From: Dyadobacter sp. CY343
Lineage (GTDB): Bacteria; Bacteroidota; Bacteroidia; Cytophagales; Spirosomataceae
Assembly (NCBI RefSeq): GCF_021390335.1
Contig: NZ_JAJUXK010000006.1
Span: 248,001 to 312,000 of the forward strand
Direction: 5' to 3'
DNA length: 64,000 nucleotides
The notes below the pieces were generated by a model. That model worked only from the letters and a program-made list of their open reading frames with translations. It had not been told where the DNA came from and ran no database searches. The position numbers and the translations under genes are program-made. Positions 33,996 to 43,556 of this stretch are shown here, one piece after another. Within the stretch, counting starts at the first letter, position 1, and each line of letters opens with the position of its first letter.

Positions 33996-36884
33996 ATGTC
34001 ACTTACTTTACGATCCCTCCTAACTTTCATCTGTTTTACGGTACTTCTTTTTTCAGTTTCACAGGTCAAAGCCACCCACTTCCGGGCAGGAGAAATTACT
34101 GCAAAACGCATATCCGGCCTGACTTACCAGATCACGCTTTCCGCCTATTTCGACGTCTCGCCTCCGGGTAAGACAGCGGCGGACGCAGCCACTTTTGTGG
34201 AATTTTATTTTGGTACGGACGGCCCCAAGAGGGTTGAACGGGGCACGATTCGTAACATCGGTAACAATACTACTTACAACGAGTACGTCACCACGTACAC
34301 TTTCCCTTCTGCCAATCCTTACCAGATCTCCGTAAGAATGGAGAACCGGAATGCAAGCACTTTGAACCTCAATAATGGAGTTGCCACGGATCGACTTAAC
34401 TTCTTCGTTCACAGCACATTGGAGATCAATGCACAGTTCGGCAGCAACCAAACGCCCGTCCTCCTGAATCCGCCTATTGATGTGGCTGCGGTTGGACAAC
34501 GGTATATTCATAATCCAAATGCATTCGATGCCGACGGCGACAGCCTTGCCTATAAGCTCTTCACACCCCAACAAAGCAGCGGGGGTGGACGTGGTGTAAA
34601 TATTGACTATAAACATCCGAATTTGATTGGTGGTCCCGGACAGACAGAAAACGGCGCCACACCCGCTACTTTCACACTTGATGAAAGAACCGGCGATCTT
34701 GTCTGGGACGCACCGACTATGAAGGGGCAATATAATATAGCATTTATCGTGGAGGAATGGAGGGACGGTGTATTGATCGGCCAGATCGTCCGGGACATGC
34801 AGATTTTGGTGGAAGACGCCCGCAACGACCGGCCTTTAGTGGACCCGCTACCTGACCTGTGCGTCGAGGCTGGCACTTTTATTAACCAGCAGATTAAGGC
34901 CACTGACAAAAATGGCGACCGGCTTACATTGACCTCCACGGGTGGGGTGTACCAAAATGGTTTGATCAAACCTGCACTGGCCGCATTCAATGTGCCCCAG
35001 CAAGGTTCCCAGAATACGGTCACCGGCCAGTTTACCTGGCAGACTTCCTGCGACCACATCCGCCTTGAACCTTATGATGTGCTTTTTAAAGTAGAAGACT
35101 CACCTGCCCCCGGAACGCCCAACCCCGGCCTGTTCCGAAAGCTGGTGGATATGACCACTTTGAGCATTAAAGTGTACGGGCCCAAACCCACTGGCCTGCG
35201 GGCAGTGGCCGCTACCGACCCGGCAGGCACTGCTTACCGGCTCAACTGGGATGCTTATAAATGCCAGGTGAATGGCGCAAGGGTTGTTATTTACAGAAAA
35301 GAAGGCTGTACCGATATTCCAGAAGACGTTTGTATCACCGGTATCCCTGCTGGTTCTGGCTATGAAGAAGTGGGGCGCGTACCGGTTACCCAGACTACTT
35401 TTCTGGACAATAATGGCGGCGACGGTCTCCGTCCGGGCGTTTCTTACAGCTACCGCCTGGTCGTGATTTTCCCAAGACCAGGTACTACCGGCGCTGAGCC
35501 TGGGAGTTTGGTAGGGGGCGGAGAAAGTATGGCTTCTGACGAATTCTGTCTGAAACTGCCAATTTTAATGCCGGTTATCACCAATGTAACAGTGGATACG
35601 ACTAGCGAAACAAGAGGGGTTATTACGGTTAAATGGACCAAGCCAGCCGCAGCTTCGGGCCTACCTGCCCAGTACCGCATTTTCCGCGCTACCGGCCAGA
35701 GCGGGACTGCATTTACATTGGTCGCAACGATCAATACCAACCTGGTAGCAGGCGTGCCCGATACGATTTTTGTCGACAGGGGATTGAATACCCAGGTCAA
35801 CCCATACAATTACAAGCTTGAATACTGGACTACCCAGGGCGGGCAGCTGGTCAAATTTGACGAAACTGAAACGGCCAGCAGTGTCCGGCTTGAACAAGGC
35901 GCTGCCGAGCCTACCCGCGTGCGCATCAACTGGTCGGCGCTGGTCCCCTGGGACAACGCTAACCGCGTGCACAGGGTTTATCGTGAGGACAAAACCAGGC
36001 CGGGCACATTCAACCGCATTGCCGACGTGCCCGTTGGTCCAAGCCAGAACTTTACATTTACAGATGACGGCGTAGACAGGTATGCTGCCGATGGTACGGT
36101 CAATGTGACGATCGTCAACGATTCGACCTATTGCTACAAAGTAGAAACGGTGGGTTCTTACAACAACAGCCAAATCAGGCCGGCTGTACTTTACAACTTT
36201 TCACAGATACTTTGTGTGTCTTCTTCGGATACCACCAAGCCGTGCCCGCCGGTACTGGCCCTGGACCCGCTCAACTGTGATTCGCTCAATGCGCACCCGG
36301 ATGCATTCTGCGACTCCCCTACTTTTACCAACCACCTTTCCTGGACTTATCCACAGCAGGTAGATGGAAAAGAATGCGACCCGAATGTATCGGCTTACAA
36401 AGTATACTATGCCAGGTATGAAGACGAAACACCAGCTTTGATCGCTACGGTGACGATCCCGCCTGCGCCGCTGGCGACCACTTATAACCACGCGGGATTA
36501 ACTTCGTTTGCGGGATGTTATTATGTGACGGCTGTCAACAGGTTTGGTGCTGAAAGCGCGCCGAGCAATATTGTCTGCAAGGATAACTGCCCGATGTATG
36601 TGCTGCCCAATGTTTTTACACCAAATGGCGATTCTAAAAACGATATCTTCCAGCCTTACGAATGCCCTGCATTTGTGCAGTCACTCGAATTCAGGGTTTT
36701 CAACCGATGGGGAGCAAAAGTGTTCTCGACAAACGATGTCAATATCAACTGGAACGGGAAAACCAATGCAGGAAAGGACCTCGCCGCAGGCCAGTACTAC
36801 TACGAAGTGACCGTCTATTTTGAATCTTCCAAAAAACAAAGCGACCCCACTACCATCAAAGGATGGGTACAGCTGCTCAGGTAG
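33996..36884 (+). CDS. T9SS type B (CHU_C) giant surface protein, copy 1
   Basis: A 962-residue protein with signal peptide (about residues 1-26, ending VKATHF). The N-terminal quarter (RAGEITAKRISGLTYQITL...) and a cadherin-like stretch (FDADGDSLAYKLF) are followed by fibronectin-III-like units with paired cysteines (YRKEGCTDIPEDVCITG; LALDPLNCDSLNAHPDAFCD). The C-terminus is a CHU_C sorting domain (LPNVFTPNGDSKNDIFQPY, FNRWGAKVF, GQYYYEVTVYF). I infer type IX secretion to the surface and an adhesive or structural role. Residues from about 275 to the end are almost identical to the next gene, but the N-terminal part is clearly diverged. Confidence 0.9.
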   Translation: MSLTLRSLLTFICFTVLLFSVSQVKATHFRAGEITAKRISGLTYQITLSAYFDVSPPGKTAADAATFVEFYFGTDGPKRVERGTIRNIGNNTTYNEYVTTYTFPSANPYQISVRMENRNASTLNLNNGVATDRLNFFVHSTLEINAQFGSNQTPVLLNPPIDVAAVGQRYIHNPNAFDADGDSLAYKLFTPQQSSGGGRGVNIDYKHPNLIGGPGQTENGATPATFTLDERTGDLVWDAPTMKGQYNIAFIVEEWRDGVLIGQIVRDMQILVEDARNDRPLVDPLPDLCVEAGTFINQQIKATDKNGDRLTLTSTGGVYQNGLIKPALAAFNVPQQGSQNTVTGQFTWQTSCDHIRLEPYDVLFKVEDSPAPGTPNPGLFRKLVDMTTLSIKVYGPKPTGLRAVAATDPAGTAYRLNWDAYKCQVNGARVVIYRKEGCTDIPEDVCITGIPAGSGYEEVGRVPVTQTTFLDNNGGDGLRPGVSYSYRLVVIFPRPGTTGAEPGSLVGGGESMASDEFCLKLPILMPVITNVTVDTTSETRGVITVKWTKPAAASGLPAQYRIFRATGQSGTAFTLVATINTNLVAGVPDTIFVDRGLNTQVNPYNYKLEYWTTQGGQLVKFDETETASSVRLEQGAAEPTRVRINWSALVPWDNANRVHRVYREDKTRPGTFNRIADVPVGPSQNFTFTDDGVDRYAADGTVNVTIVNDSTYCYKVETVGSYNNSQIRPAVLYNFSQILCVSSSDTTKPCPPVLALDPLNCDSLNAHPDAFCDSPTFTNHLSWTYPQQVDGKECDPNVSAYKVYYARYEDETPALIATVTIPPAPLATTYNHAGLTSFAGCYYVTAVNRFGAESAPSNIVCKDNCPMYVLPNVFTPNGDSKNDIFQPYECPAFVQSLEFRVFNRWGAKVFSTNDVNINWNGKTNAGKDLAAGQYYYEVTVYFESSKKQSDPTTIKGWVQLLR

Positions 36885-36890
36885 GAATTC
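34818..36890 (+). repeat. Near-identical 2.07-kb tract, copy 1
   Basis: From the ARNDRPL codons to just past the TAG stop, this matches 37909-39980 at about 97-98% at protein level by eye, with roughly 15 substitutions in 688 residues. Outside these limits the two genes and their flanks are much less alike. Confidence 0.9.
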
Positions 36891-37070
36891 GTAGATATCA
36901 GGTTTAAGAGGTCGGGTTTGGTTGATGAAGCTATTTTATAAGTGTACATAAACACATATATTCGCTTCGGAGGGTACACATTTTTGTTTTAAATTTTCGT
37001 TCAATAAAACAGTTGAAGGATTATTTAACGGTACCAACAACCTCTATCCAATTAGTTGATTCTGATATCT

Positions 37071-39974
37071 ATGCGCTCTTTTCTACGAATCCTACCATAT
37101 ATCTTTTCGGTTTGTCTGCTATTGGCCAGTTTTGATGCCGCGGCGACGCACATCCGGGCTGGTGAAATTACAGCTAGAAGGCTTTCCGGGCTGACCTACG
37201 AGCTCAAACTCACTGCATATTTTGATATGCAAAACGGAGAAGGTGCCGCAGATGCTCAGAATTCGATATTTTTTACGATTGGAAACGTTCGGTCTACCGG
37301 CACACCTGTGATCCTGGAAGCGCCGCGTGTTGAACGTGTGCCACCGGATATTGGCAACAATACCACTCGAAATACTTACATTCTCAATTACACTTTCCCC
37401 ACTGCGGCGGCCTACCGGATATCATTTGAAGAAGATAACCGCAACAACGGAATTCTTAATATCGGCCCGCCGCCGACGCAAAGTCTCAACTTTTATGTAA
37501 GTACTATTCTTGAAATCAATCCGCAGTTCGGTGCAAATCAAACGCCCGTTCTTCTCAATGCGCCTATTGATCTGGCGGCTGTGGGACAGCGGTATATCCA
37601 TAATCCAAATGCATTCGACGCCGACGGTGACAGCCTCGCCTATCGCCTTTTTGTTCCACAGCAAAGCGGCGTAAATGGTGCGGGAGTTAATTTACAATAT
37701 GTAAATCCGAATCAGATCGGAGCTCCAGGCCAGACCGAGGGCGGTGCATCGCCTGCTACATTCAGCCTCAATGAGGTAACCGGTGACCTGATTTGGGATG
37801 CGCCTGTTACGAAGGGGTATTATAATGTAGCTTTTACCGTAGAAGAATGGCGGGACGGGGTTCTGATCGGGCGGATTGTAAGAGATATGCAGATCATCGT
37901 CGACGATGCCCGCAACGACCGGCCTTTAATGGACCCGCTACCTGACCTGTGCGTCGAGGCTGGCACTTTTATTAACCAGCAGATCAAAGCCACTGACAAA
38001 AATGGCGACCGGCTTACATTGACCTCCACCGGTGGGGTGTACCAGAATGGCCTGATCAAACCTGCATTGGCCGCATTCAATGTAGCCCAGCAGGGTGCCC
38101 AGAACACGGTCACCGGCCAGTTTACCTGGCAGACTTCCTGCGACCACATCCGCCTTGAACCTTATGATGTGCTTTTTAAAGTAGAAGACTCACCTGCCCC
38201 CGGAACGCCCAACCCGGGACTGTTCCGAAAGCTGGTGGATATGACCACTTTAAGCATTAAAGTGTACGGGCCCAAACCCACCGGCCTGCGGGCAGTGGCC
38301 GCTACCGACCCGGCAGGCACTGCTTACCGGCTCAACTGGGATGCTTATAAATGCCTGGTGAATGGAGCAAGGGTCGTTATTTATAGAAAAGAAGGCTGTA
38401 CCGATATTCCAGAAGACGTTTGTATCACCGGTATCCCCGCTGGTTCTGGGTATGAAGAAGTAGGGCGCGTGCCGGTTACCCAGACGACTTTTCTGGACAA
38501 TAATGGCGGCGACGGTCTCCGTCCGGGCGTTTCTTACAGCTACCGCCTGGTCGTGATTTTCCCAAGACCAGGTACTACCGGCGCTGAGCCTGGGAGTTTG
38601 ATAGGGGGCGGAGAAAGTATGGCTTCTGACGAATTCTGTCTGAAACTGCCAATTTTAATGCCGGTTATCACCAATGTAACAGTGGATACGACTAGCGAAA
38701 CAAGAGGGGTTATTACAGTTAAATGGACTAAGCCAGCCGCAGCTTCGGGCCTACCTGCTCAGTACCGCCTTTTCCGCGCTACCGGCCAGAGCGGGACTGC
38801 ATTTACCTTGATTGCAACCATCAATACTAATTTGATAGCAGGTGCGCCAGATACGATTTTTGTGGACAGGGGATTGAATACCCAGGTTAACCCATACAAC
38901 TACAAGCTCGAATATTGGACCACGCAAGGCGGACAGCTGGTTAAATTTGATGAAACAGAAACGGCCAGCAGTGTCCGGTTGGAACAAGGCGCAGCCGAAC
39001 CGACGCGTGTCCGCATCAACTGGTCGGCGCTGGTGCCCTGGGACAACTCTAACCGCGTGCACAGGGTTTATCGTGAGGACAAAACCAGGCCGGGCACATT
39101 CAACCGCATTGCCGACGTGCCCGTTGGTCCAAGCCAGAACTTTACATTTACAGATGACGGCGTAGACAGGTATGCCGCCGATGGTACGGTCAATGTGACG
39201 ATCGTCAACGATTCGACCTATTGCTACAAAGTAGAAACGGTGGGTTCTTACAACAACAGCCAGATCAGGCCGGCTGTACTTAACAACTTTTCGCAGATAC
39301 TTTGCGTGTCTTCTTCGGATACCACCAAGCCCTGCCCGCCGGTGTTGGCCCTGGACCCGCTTAACTGCGATTCGCTCAATGCGCACCCGGATGCATTCTG
39401 CGACTCCCCTACTTTTACCAACCACCTTTCCTGGACTTATCAACAGCAGGTGGACGGAAAAGAATGCGACCCGAACGTTTCGGCTTACAAGGTGTATTAT
39501 GCCCGCTATGAAGATGAGACGCCGGGCCTGATCGCCACGGTTACTATCCCCCCTGCGCCGCTGGCCACCACTTACGACCACGCCGGGCTTACTTCTTTTG
39601 CGGGATGTTATTATGTGACGGCTGTCAACAGGTTTGGTGCTGAAAGCGCGCCGAGCAATATTGTTTGCAAGGACAACTGCCCGATGTATGTGCTGCCTAA
39701 TGTATTTACACCCAATGGCGATTCTAAAAACGATAACTTCCAGCCTTACGAATGCCCCGCATTTGTGCAGTCGCTTGAATTCAGGGTTTTCAACCGCTGG
39801 GGTGCAAAAGTCTTCTCGACAAACGATGTCAATATCAACTGGAACGGGAAAACCAATGCAGGAAAGGACCTCGCCGCAGGCCAGTACTACTACGAAGTGA
39901 CCGTCTATTTTGAATCTTCCAAAAAACAAAGCGACCCCACTACCATCAAAGGATGGGTACAGCTGCTCAGGTAG
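37071..39974 (+). CDS. T9SS type B (CHU_C) giant surface protein, copy 2
   Basis: A 967-residue paralogue of the preceding gene with its own signal peptide (MRSFLRILPYIFSVCLLLAS, ending near AAATHI). An alternative TTG five codons upstream is also in frame. The first ~279 residues resemble copy 1 only moderately (shared RAGEITARRLSGLTYELKL, NIGNNTTRNTY, FGANQTPVLLN, FDADGDSLAYRLF), whereas residues 280-967 are nearly identical. The CHU_C end is intact. The 186-bp gap from copy 1 shows no terminator or clear promoter. Probably a surface protein pair kept alike by gene conversion or duplicated recently in part. Confidence 0.9.
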   Translation: MRSFLRILPYIFSVCLLLASFDAAATHIRAGEITARRLSGLTYELKLTAYFDMQNGEGAADAQNSIFFTIGNVRSTGTPVILEAPRVERVPPDIGNNTTRNTYILNYTFPTAAAYRISFEEDNRNNGILNIGPPPTQSLNFYVSTILEINPQFGANQTPVLLNAPIDLAAVGQRYIHNPNAFDADGDSLAYRLFVPQQSGVNGAGVNLQYVNPNQIGAPGQTEGGASPATFSLNEVTGDLIWDAPVTKGYYNVAFTVEEWRDGVLIGRIVRDMQIIVDDARNDRPLMDPLPDLCVEAGTFINQQIKATDKNGDRLTLTSTGGVYQNGLIKPALAAFNVAQQGAQNTVTGQFTWQTSCDHIRLEPYDVLFKVEDSPAPGTPNPGLFRKLVDMTTLSIKVYGPKPTGLRAVAATDPAGTAYRLNWDAYKCLVNGARVVIYRKEGCTDIPEDVCITGIPAGSGYEEVGRVPVTQTTFLDNNGGDGLRPGVSYSYRLVVIFPRPGTTGAEPGSLIGGGESMASDEFCLKLPILMPVITNVTVDTTSETRGVITVKWTKPAAASGLPAQYRLFRATGQSGTAFTLIATINTNLIAGAPDTIFVDRGLNTQVNPYNYKLEYWTTQGGQLVKFDETETASSVRLEQGAAEPTRVRINWSALVPWDNSNRVHRVYREDKTRPGTFNRIADVPVGPSQNFTFTDDGVDRYAADGTVNVTIVNDSTYCYKVETVGSYNNSQIRPAVLNNFSQILCVSSSDTTKPCPPVLALDPLNCDSLNAHPDAFCDSPTFTNHLSWTYQQQVDGKECDPNVSAYKVYYARYEDETPGLIATVTIPPAPLATTYDHAGLTSFAGCYYVTAVNRFGAESAPSNIVCKDNCPMYVLPNVFTPNGDSKNDNFQPYECPAFVQSLEFRVFNRWGAKVFSTNDVNINWNGKTNAGKDLAAGQYYYEVTVYFESSKKQSDPTTIKGWVQLLR

Positions 39975-39980
39975 GTGATA
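37909..39980 (+). repeat. Near-identical 2.07-kb tract, copy 2
   Basis: Partner of 34818-36890. The shared sequence begins at GCCCGCAACGACCGGCC and ends within a few bases of the stop codon (CAGGTAGG), after which the flanks differ. Confidence 0.9.
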
Positions 39981-40012
39981 TTTTTTCTTTCGAATGCAAT
40001 TATTTCCTTTGT

Positions 40013-40039
40013 AGCCCGCGCAGCTTGTGCGGGCTTTTT
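40013..40039 (+). terminator. Terminator after the second CHU_C gene
   Basis: AGCCCGC (40013-40019) and GCGGGCT (40029-40035) form a GC-rich hairpin followed by a T-run. It lies between the CHU_C stop and fabD. Confidence 0.75.
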
Positions 40040-40069
40040 ATTTTCGTTGTAAACAAACTAAAATCCAGC

Positions 40070-40951
40070 ATGATGAAAAGGGCATATATTTTTCCCGGAC
40101 AGGGATCCCAGTTTAAAGGAATGGGGCTTGATCTTTACCAGTCTTCCGATTCGGCAAAGACGCTTTTTGAAAAAGCCAATGAAGTATTAGGCTTCGATAT
40201 TACCAAAATCATGTTTGAAGGAACCGACGAGGAGCTCAAACAAACGAATGTGACGCAGCCTGCGATTTTTATACATTCCGTGATTTTAGCAAAGATCAAT
40301 ACTGATTTTAACCCCAATATGGTTGCTGGGCATTCACTGGGCGAATTCTCGGCATTGGTAGCTGCCGGTACGCTGTCTTTCGAAGAGGGACTTGAACTTG
40401 TGGCTAAACGCGCGGACGCTATGCAGAAAGCCTGCGAGATCCGCCCCTCTACGATGGCTGCCATTCTCGGGCTTGCTGATCATGTGATTGAGGAAATTTG
40501 CGCGGGCATTACGAATGAGATCGTCGTACCTGCCAATTACAACTGTCCCGGACAGGTCGTGATATCCGGCTCGGTAGAAGGTGTTGAAAAAGCTTGCGAA
40601 CTATTGAAGGCAGCGGGAGCCAAAAGAGCATTGATTTTGCAGGTAGGTGGCGCTTTTCACTCGCCATTGATGGAGCCTGCACGGCAGGAACTGGCAGATG
40701 CGATCCACGCAGCACAGTTTGAACCGCCTGTTTGCCCCGTTTACCAAAATGTAAATGCGAAACCTGCAACAGAAGTTACGGTAATCAAAGAGAACCTGAT
40801 CGCACAGCTGACTTCACCGGTAAGATGGACGCAATCCATTGAGCAGATGGTAGCTGACGGTGCAGAAGTGTTTATAGAATGTGGTCCCGGAAAGGTGTTG
40901 CAAGGCCTCGTAAAGAAAATCGCAAATACGGTCGAAGTACGAAGTATTTAA
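40070..40951 (+). CDS. fabD: Malonyl-CoA:ACP transacylase
   Basis: A 293-residue enzyme loading malonyl groups onto acyl carrier protein for fatty-acid synthesis. The start at 40070 (MMKRAYIFPGQGSQFKGMG) is the family's; a longer frame reaching into the CHU_C gene is not credible. The nucleophile S89 lies in GHSLGEFSA, and the histidine partner is in GGAFHSPLM near residue 200. Length is normal. It lies alone, not within a fab cluster, downstream of a terminator. Confidence 0.96.
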   Translation: MMKRAYIFPGQGSQFKGMGLDLYQSSDSAKTLFEKANEVLGFDITKIMFEGTDEELKQTNVTQPAIFIHSVILAKINTDFNPNMVAGHSLGEFSALVAAGTLSFEEGLELVAKRADAMQKACEIRPSTMAAILGLADHVIEEICAGITNEIVVPANYNCPGQVVISGSVEGVEKACELLKAAGAKRALILQVGGAFHSPLMEPARQELADAIHAAQFEPPVCPVYQNVNAKPATEVTVIKENLIAQLTSPVRWTQSIEQMVADGAEVFIECGPGKVLQGLVKKIANTVEVRSI

Positions 40952-40968
40952 TTTTTTTACGCAAAAGC

Positions 40969-40999
40969 TTGACAACTTAGTCTCGTCACATTACTTTTG
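40969..40999 (+). promoter_or_regulatory. Promoter of tRNA-Gln
   Basis: TTG (40969-40971) and TACTTTTG (40992-40999) with a 20-bp spacer, ending 18 bp before the mature tRNA. Confidence 0.7.
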
Positions 41000-41017
41000 C
41001 ACCACTGTTTACGGTTT

Positions 41018-41088
41018 TGGCCGATGGTGTAATGGTAACACAGGACATTTTGGTTGTCTTATTCAGGGTTCGAGTCCTTGTCGGCCAA
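41018..41088 (+). tRNA. tRNA-Gln (anticodon TTG)
   Basis: A cloverleaf can be drawn: acceptor TGGCCGA/TCGGCCA, an anticodon stem GGACA/TGTCT around a TTTTGGT loop, and a T-arm with TTCGAGT. The anticodon TTG reads glutamine codons. The discriminator is A and the full CCA end is not encoded. Promoter and terminator flank it, so it is a single-gene unit. Confidence 0.92.
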
Positions 41089-41098
41089 CAGTAACTTA

Positions 41099-41127
41099 AA
41101 GAGCTCAGTTTTCTGAGCTCTTTTTTT
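41099..41127 (+). terminator. Terminator of tRNA-Gln
   Basis: AAGAGCTCAG / CTGAGCTCTT with a four-base loop, followed by a T-run. Confidence 0.88.
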
Positions 41128-41147
41128 GTGCCTTCCTTTTTAAGAAT

Positions 41148-41309
41148 GTGTACAAATTAGAATATGAAATCCCGCACCACGAGCCAGAAAGGCAATTTCA
41201 AACTAAATTTAAGGGTGTTAGGCTACGAATATCGGGATTTGGTGACTTATGGCATTGGGATTGTATAAAATTTCCAGATGAAATATTACATTTATATGTT
41301 TTAACCTAA
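41148..41309 (+). CDS. Possible small protein of 53 residues, unrecognised
   Basis: A GTG-started frame between the tRNA terminator and the TetR gene. The peptide has a protein-like composition: YKLEYEIPHHEPERQFQ, FKGVRLRISGFGDLWHWDCI, KFPDEILHLYVLT. Against it are the GTG start, no clear ribosome-binding site and the short length. It might instead be the remains of a longer gene. It occupies most of the 193-bp gap, which otherwise shows nothing. Confidence 0.35.
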   Translation: MYKLEYEIPHHEPERQFQTKFKGVRLRISGFGDLWHWDCIKFPDEILHLYVLT

Positions 41310-41320
41310 ATGCACCCCGT

Positions 41321-41926
41321 ATGAAAATTGAAAAAGTTAAGAAGCGCGACCGCGAGCGCACCAAGAGCAAAATCCTCAAAGCTGTTGGCGAAGTAATTGA
41401 ACAGCACGGTACCGAAAAGGTTGGCGTGAACCTTATTGCCCGCACCGCCGGAGTAAACAAAGTGCTGATTTACAGGTATTTCGAAAGTGTGGACGGCCTG
41501 ATGGAGCAATATGTGAGATCGGGCGAATACACTTCGACGACAAGTATGGATTACATCGACAATATCCCTACCCTGAGCCCGGAAGAGCGCGGCAAAGCGC
41601 TCAACGACCTGATGCAAACCTTTCTGCACGATCTGCGCGAGCGGAAAGCAACGCGGGATCTGCTGAGATGGGAAATCGGGACGGGCAAATCGATGCTGTC
41701 GGACGCGAGAAACCAGGTAGCGGCCAAGATCCTTAACAAGATCGGCGATCTGCCTAATTACAGCGACACCAGCGCGCTTGTATCATTCTTGACGGCGGGA
41801 ATCTATTTTATGACCATTTCTACGGACTACCGCCAAAAAATGATCGATGTAGACCTGTATTCCGACGAAGGCTGGCAGCGTATCGAAAAGGTTATTGAGC
41901 ATATCATCACGGATATCCGGGAATAG
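41321..41926 (+). CDS. TetR-family transcriptional regulator
   Basis: A 201-residue protein. The N-terminal helix-turn-helix is clear: TKSKILKAVGEVIEQHGTEK, then GVNLIARTAGVNKVLIYRYF (residues about 14-55), followed by the variable ligand-binding helices. Its targets are unknown. It precedes the flippase gene on the same strand by 122 bp, with a promoter-like element between, so regulation of that gene is possible but unproved. Confidence 0.9.
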   Translation: MKIEKVKKRDRERTKSKILKAVGEVIEQHGTEKVGVNLIARTAGVNKVLIYRYFESVDGLMEQYVRSGEYTSTTSMDYIDNIPTLSPEERGKALNDLMQTFLHDLRERKATRDLLRWEIGTGKSMLSDARNQVAAKILNKIGDLPNYSDTSALVSFLTAGIYFMTISTDYRQKMIDVDLYSDEGWQRIEKVIEHIITDIRE

Positions 41927-41966
41927 CATAGTTACAGTTAATCCCTGTTTTAAATTAACCGTAAAC

Positions 41967-41974
41967 TATATTTG
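41967..41974 (+). promoter_or_regulatory. Candidate -7 element for the flippase gene
   Basis: TATATTTG fits TAnnTTTG, about 75 bp upstream of the ATG at 42049. A T-rich run occurs near -33 but no exact TTG. Confidence 0.4.
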
Positions 41975-42048
41975 CGCATCAATATGATAATACCGATACC
42001 TTTTGAATAAAGCCTGTCCATTGCACGAAAGGCTACGGGCTAAAAAAT

Positions 42049-43548
42049 ATGAGTGTTCTTAAAAAATTAGCTGGTGAAACTGCCACATACGGTATCAGCA
42101 CAATGCTGGGCCGGTTTCTGAATTACCTGCTGGTAGCACTTCACACAGACCTGTTTGAGCCCGACCAAATTGCAGCACAGGGACAGATGTACGCCTACGC
42201 CGGCCTGGCTATGGTACTTTATACATTTGGAATGGAAACCGCTTTCTTCCGTTTCGCACGTCAGGAAGCCGACCGAAAAACCTACTATAATCTCATTTTA
42301 AGCGCAGTAATGATTGTCAGCCTGTTTTTTTCCGGGCTGATTTTCATTTTTGCGACGGATGCAGCACAAGCGATCCGATATCCCGAAAGCGTTTCGATTG
42401 TCCGAATGTTCGCTATCATCATGGCGATTGACGCGATTGTTGCGATCCCATTTGCGAAGCTGCGACTGGAAGGAAAAGGGAAAAAGTTTGTGGTAGTCCG
42501 CGTGGCGAATATTCTCGTCAATATTTTCCTGAATATCTTCTTTCTGATTATTTGCCGGGATATTCACGCCGGGAAATACCTCGACTTTGTCCGACCGCTC
42601 ATTGACCTTTTCTATGATCCCGCAAATGCGCCGGATTACATCGTACTGGCCAATTTGATTGCCAACCTCCTATTCTTCTGGTGGTTGCGGCAGGAGTTTT
42701 ACGGATTTCGGTTTGTGTTTAACAAAACACTTTTTCAGCCAGTCTGGGTATATGCATTTCCGATATTGATCATGAATGCGGGCGGGATCCTGAATATGCT
42801 TTTTGACAGGACATTTATTCAATTCCTGCTGCCTGAGGGCTTCTATGCCGGACAGAGTAAGAAAACTTCGATCGGGATTTATGTGCAGTGTTACAAGCTC
42901 TCAATTTTCATGAATCTGGCTATTCAGGCATTTAAATATGCCGCAGAGCCTTTCTTTTTCTCAAAGGGAGAAGACAAAAATGCGCCGCCGATATTCGCCA
43001 AGGTTACCAAATACTTCATCATTATCTGCACGCTGATGTGGGTCGGAATTTCGCTGAACCTGGATCTGTTTGCAGCGCTGTTTTTAAAGCAGAAAATCTA
43101 CCACCAAGGCTTGCCGGTCGTGCCCTGGCTGCTGGCGGGATATCTATTCTTGGGAGTATATTATAATGTTGCTACGTGGTTTAAGCTGACGGACAACACG
43201 CAGTTTGGCACCTGGTTTACGCTGATTGGCGCAGCTATTACAATCGCATCAAGCTTTTTGCTGGTGCCACGGATCGGCTATCTGGGTTTTGCGATCGCAT
43301 TCGCGCTGTCAGGATTTGTGATGCTGGCGCTCTGCTATTATTACGGACAAAAGCATTATCCGGTGCCTTACGATGTAAAATCGGCTTTGGGCTATTTTGG
43401 AGTAGGTACGCTGCTGATCTGGGCTTCTTCGCAGTTCAGTATTCCGGAGCTGTGGATGTCAGTAACTATCCATATTGGATTGTTTGCAGTATTTGCGGCC
43501 TTCGTTTTTATGATTGAACGAAAAAATCTGCCTTTTTTTAGAAAGTAA
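42049..43548 (+). CDS. Polysaccharide flippase (Wzx/MATE-like)
   Basis: A 499-residue inner-membrane protein with about 14 hydrophobic segments and the MOP-superfamily opening LAGETATYGISTMLGRFLNYLL. Such proteins flip lipid-linked oligosaccharides across the inner membrane for O-antigen, capsule or peptidoglycan. A charged loop with FFFSKGEDKNAP fits Bacteroidota members. No glycan cluster surrounds it, so the substrate is unknown. It runs convergent to the MlaF-type gene with an 8-bp gap and no obvious terminator between. Confidence 0.85.
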   Translation: MSVLKKLAGETATYGISTMLGRFLNYLLVALHTDLFEPDQIAAQGQMYAYAGLAMVLYTFGMETAFFRFARQEADRKTYYNLILSAVMIVSLFFSGLIFIFATDAAQAIRYPESVSIVRMFAIIMAIDAIVAIPFAKLRLEGKGKKFVVVRVANILVNIFLNIFFLIICRDIHAGKYLDFVRPLIDLFYDPANAPDYIVLANLIANLLFFWWLRQEFYGFRFVFNKTLFQPVWVYAFPILIMNAGGILNMLFDRTFIQFLLPEGFYAGQSKKTSIGIYVQCYKLSIFMNLAIQAFKYAAEPFFFSKGEDKNAPPIFAKVTKYFIIICTLMWVGISLNLDLFAALFLKQKIYHQGLPVVPWLLAGYLFLGVYYNVATWFKLTDNTQFGTWFTLIGAAITIASSFLLVPRIGYLGFAIAFALSGFVMLALCYYYGQKHYPVPYDVKSALGYFGVGTLLIWASSQFSIPELWMSVTIHIGLFAVFAAFVFMIERKNLPFFRK

Positions 43549-43556
43549 CAGTCTGA

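Noticed and set aside
38751..39929. A 392-residue minus-strand frame opposite the second CHU_C gene
   Set aside because: It overlaps a clear CHU_C gene and has low-complexity, arginine- and valine-rich composition; the copy opposite the first CHU_C gene is broken into shorter frames.
41018..41309. Integration site of a mobile element at tRNA-Gln
   Set aside because: No integrase, and no repeat of the tRNA 3' end was noticed within the following few kilobases.
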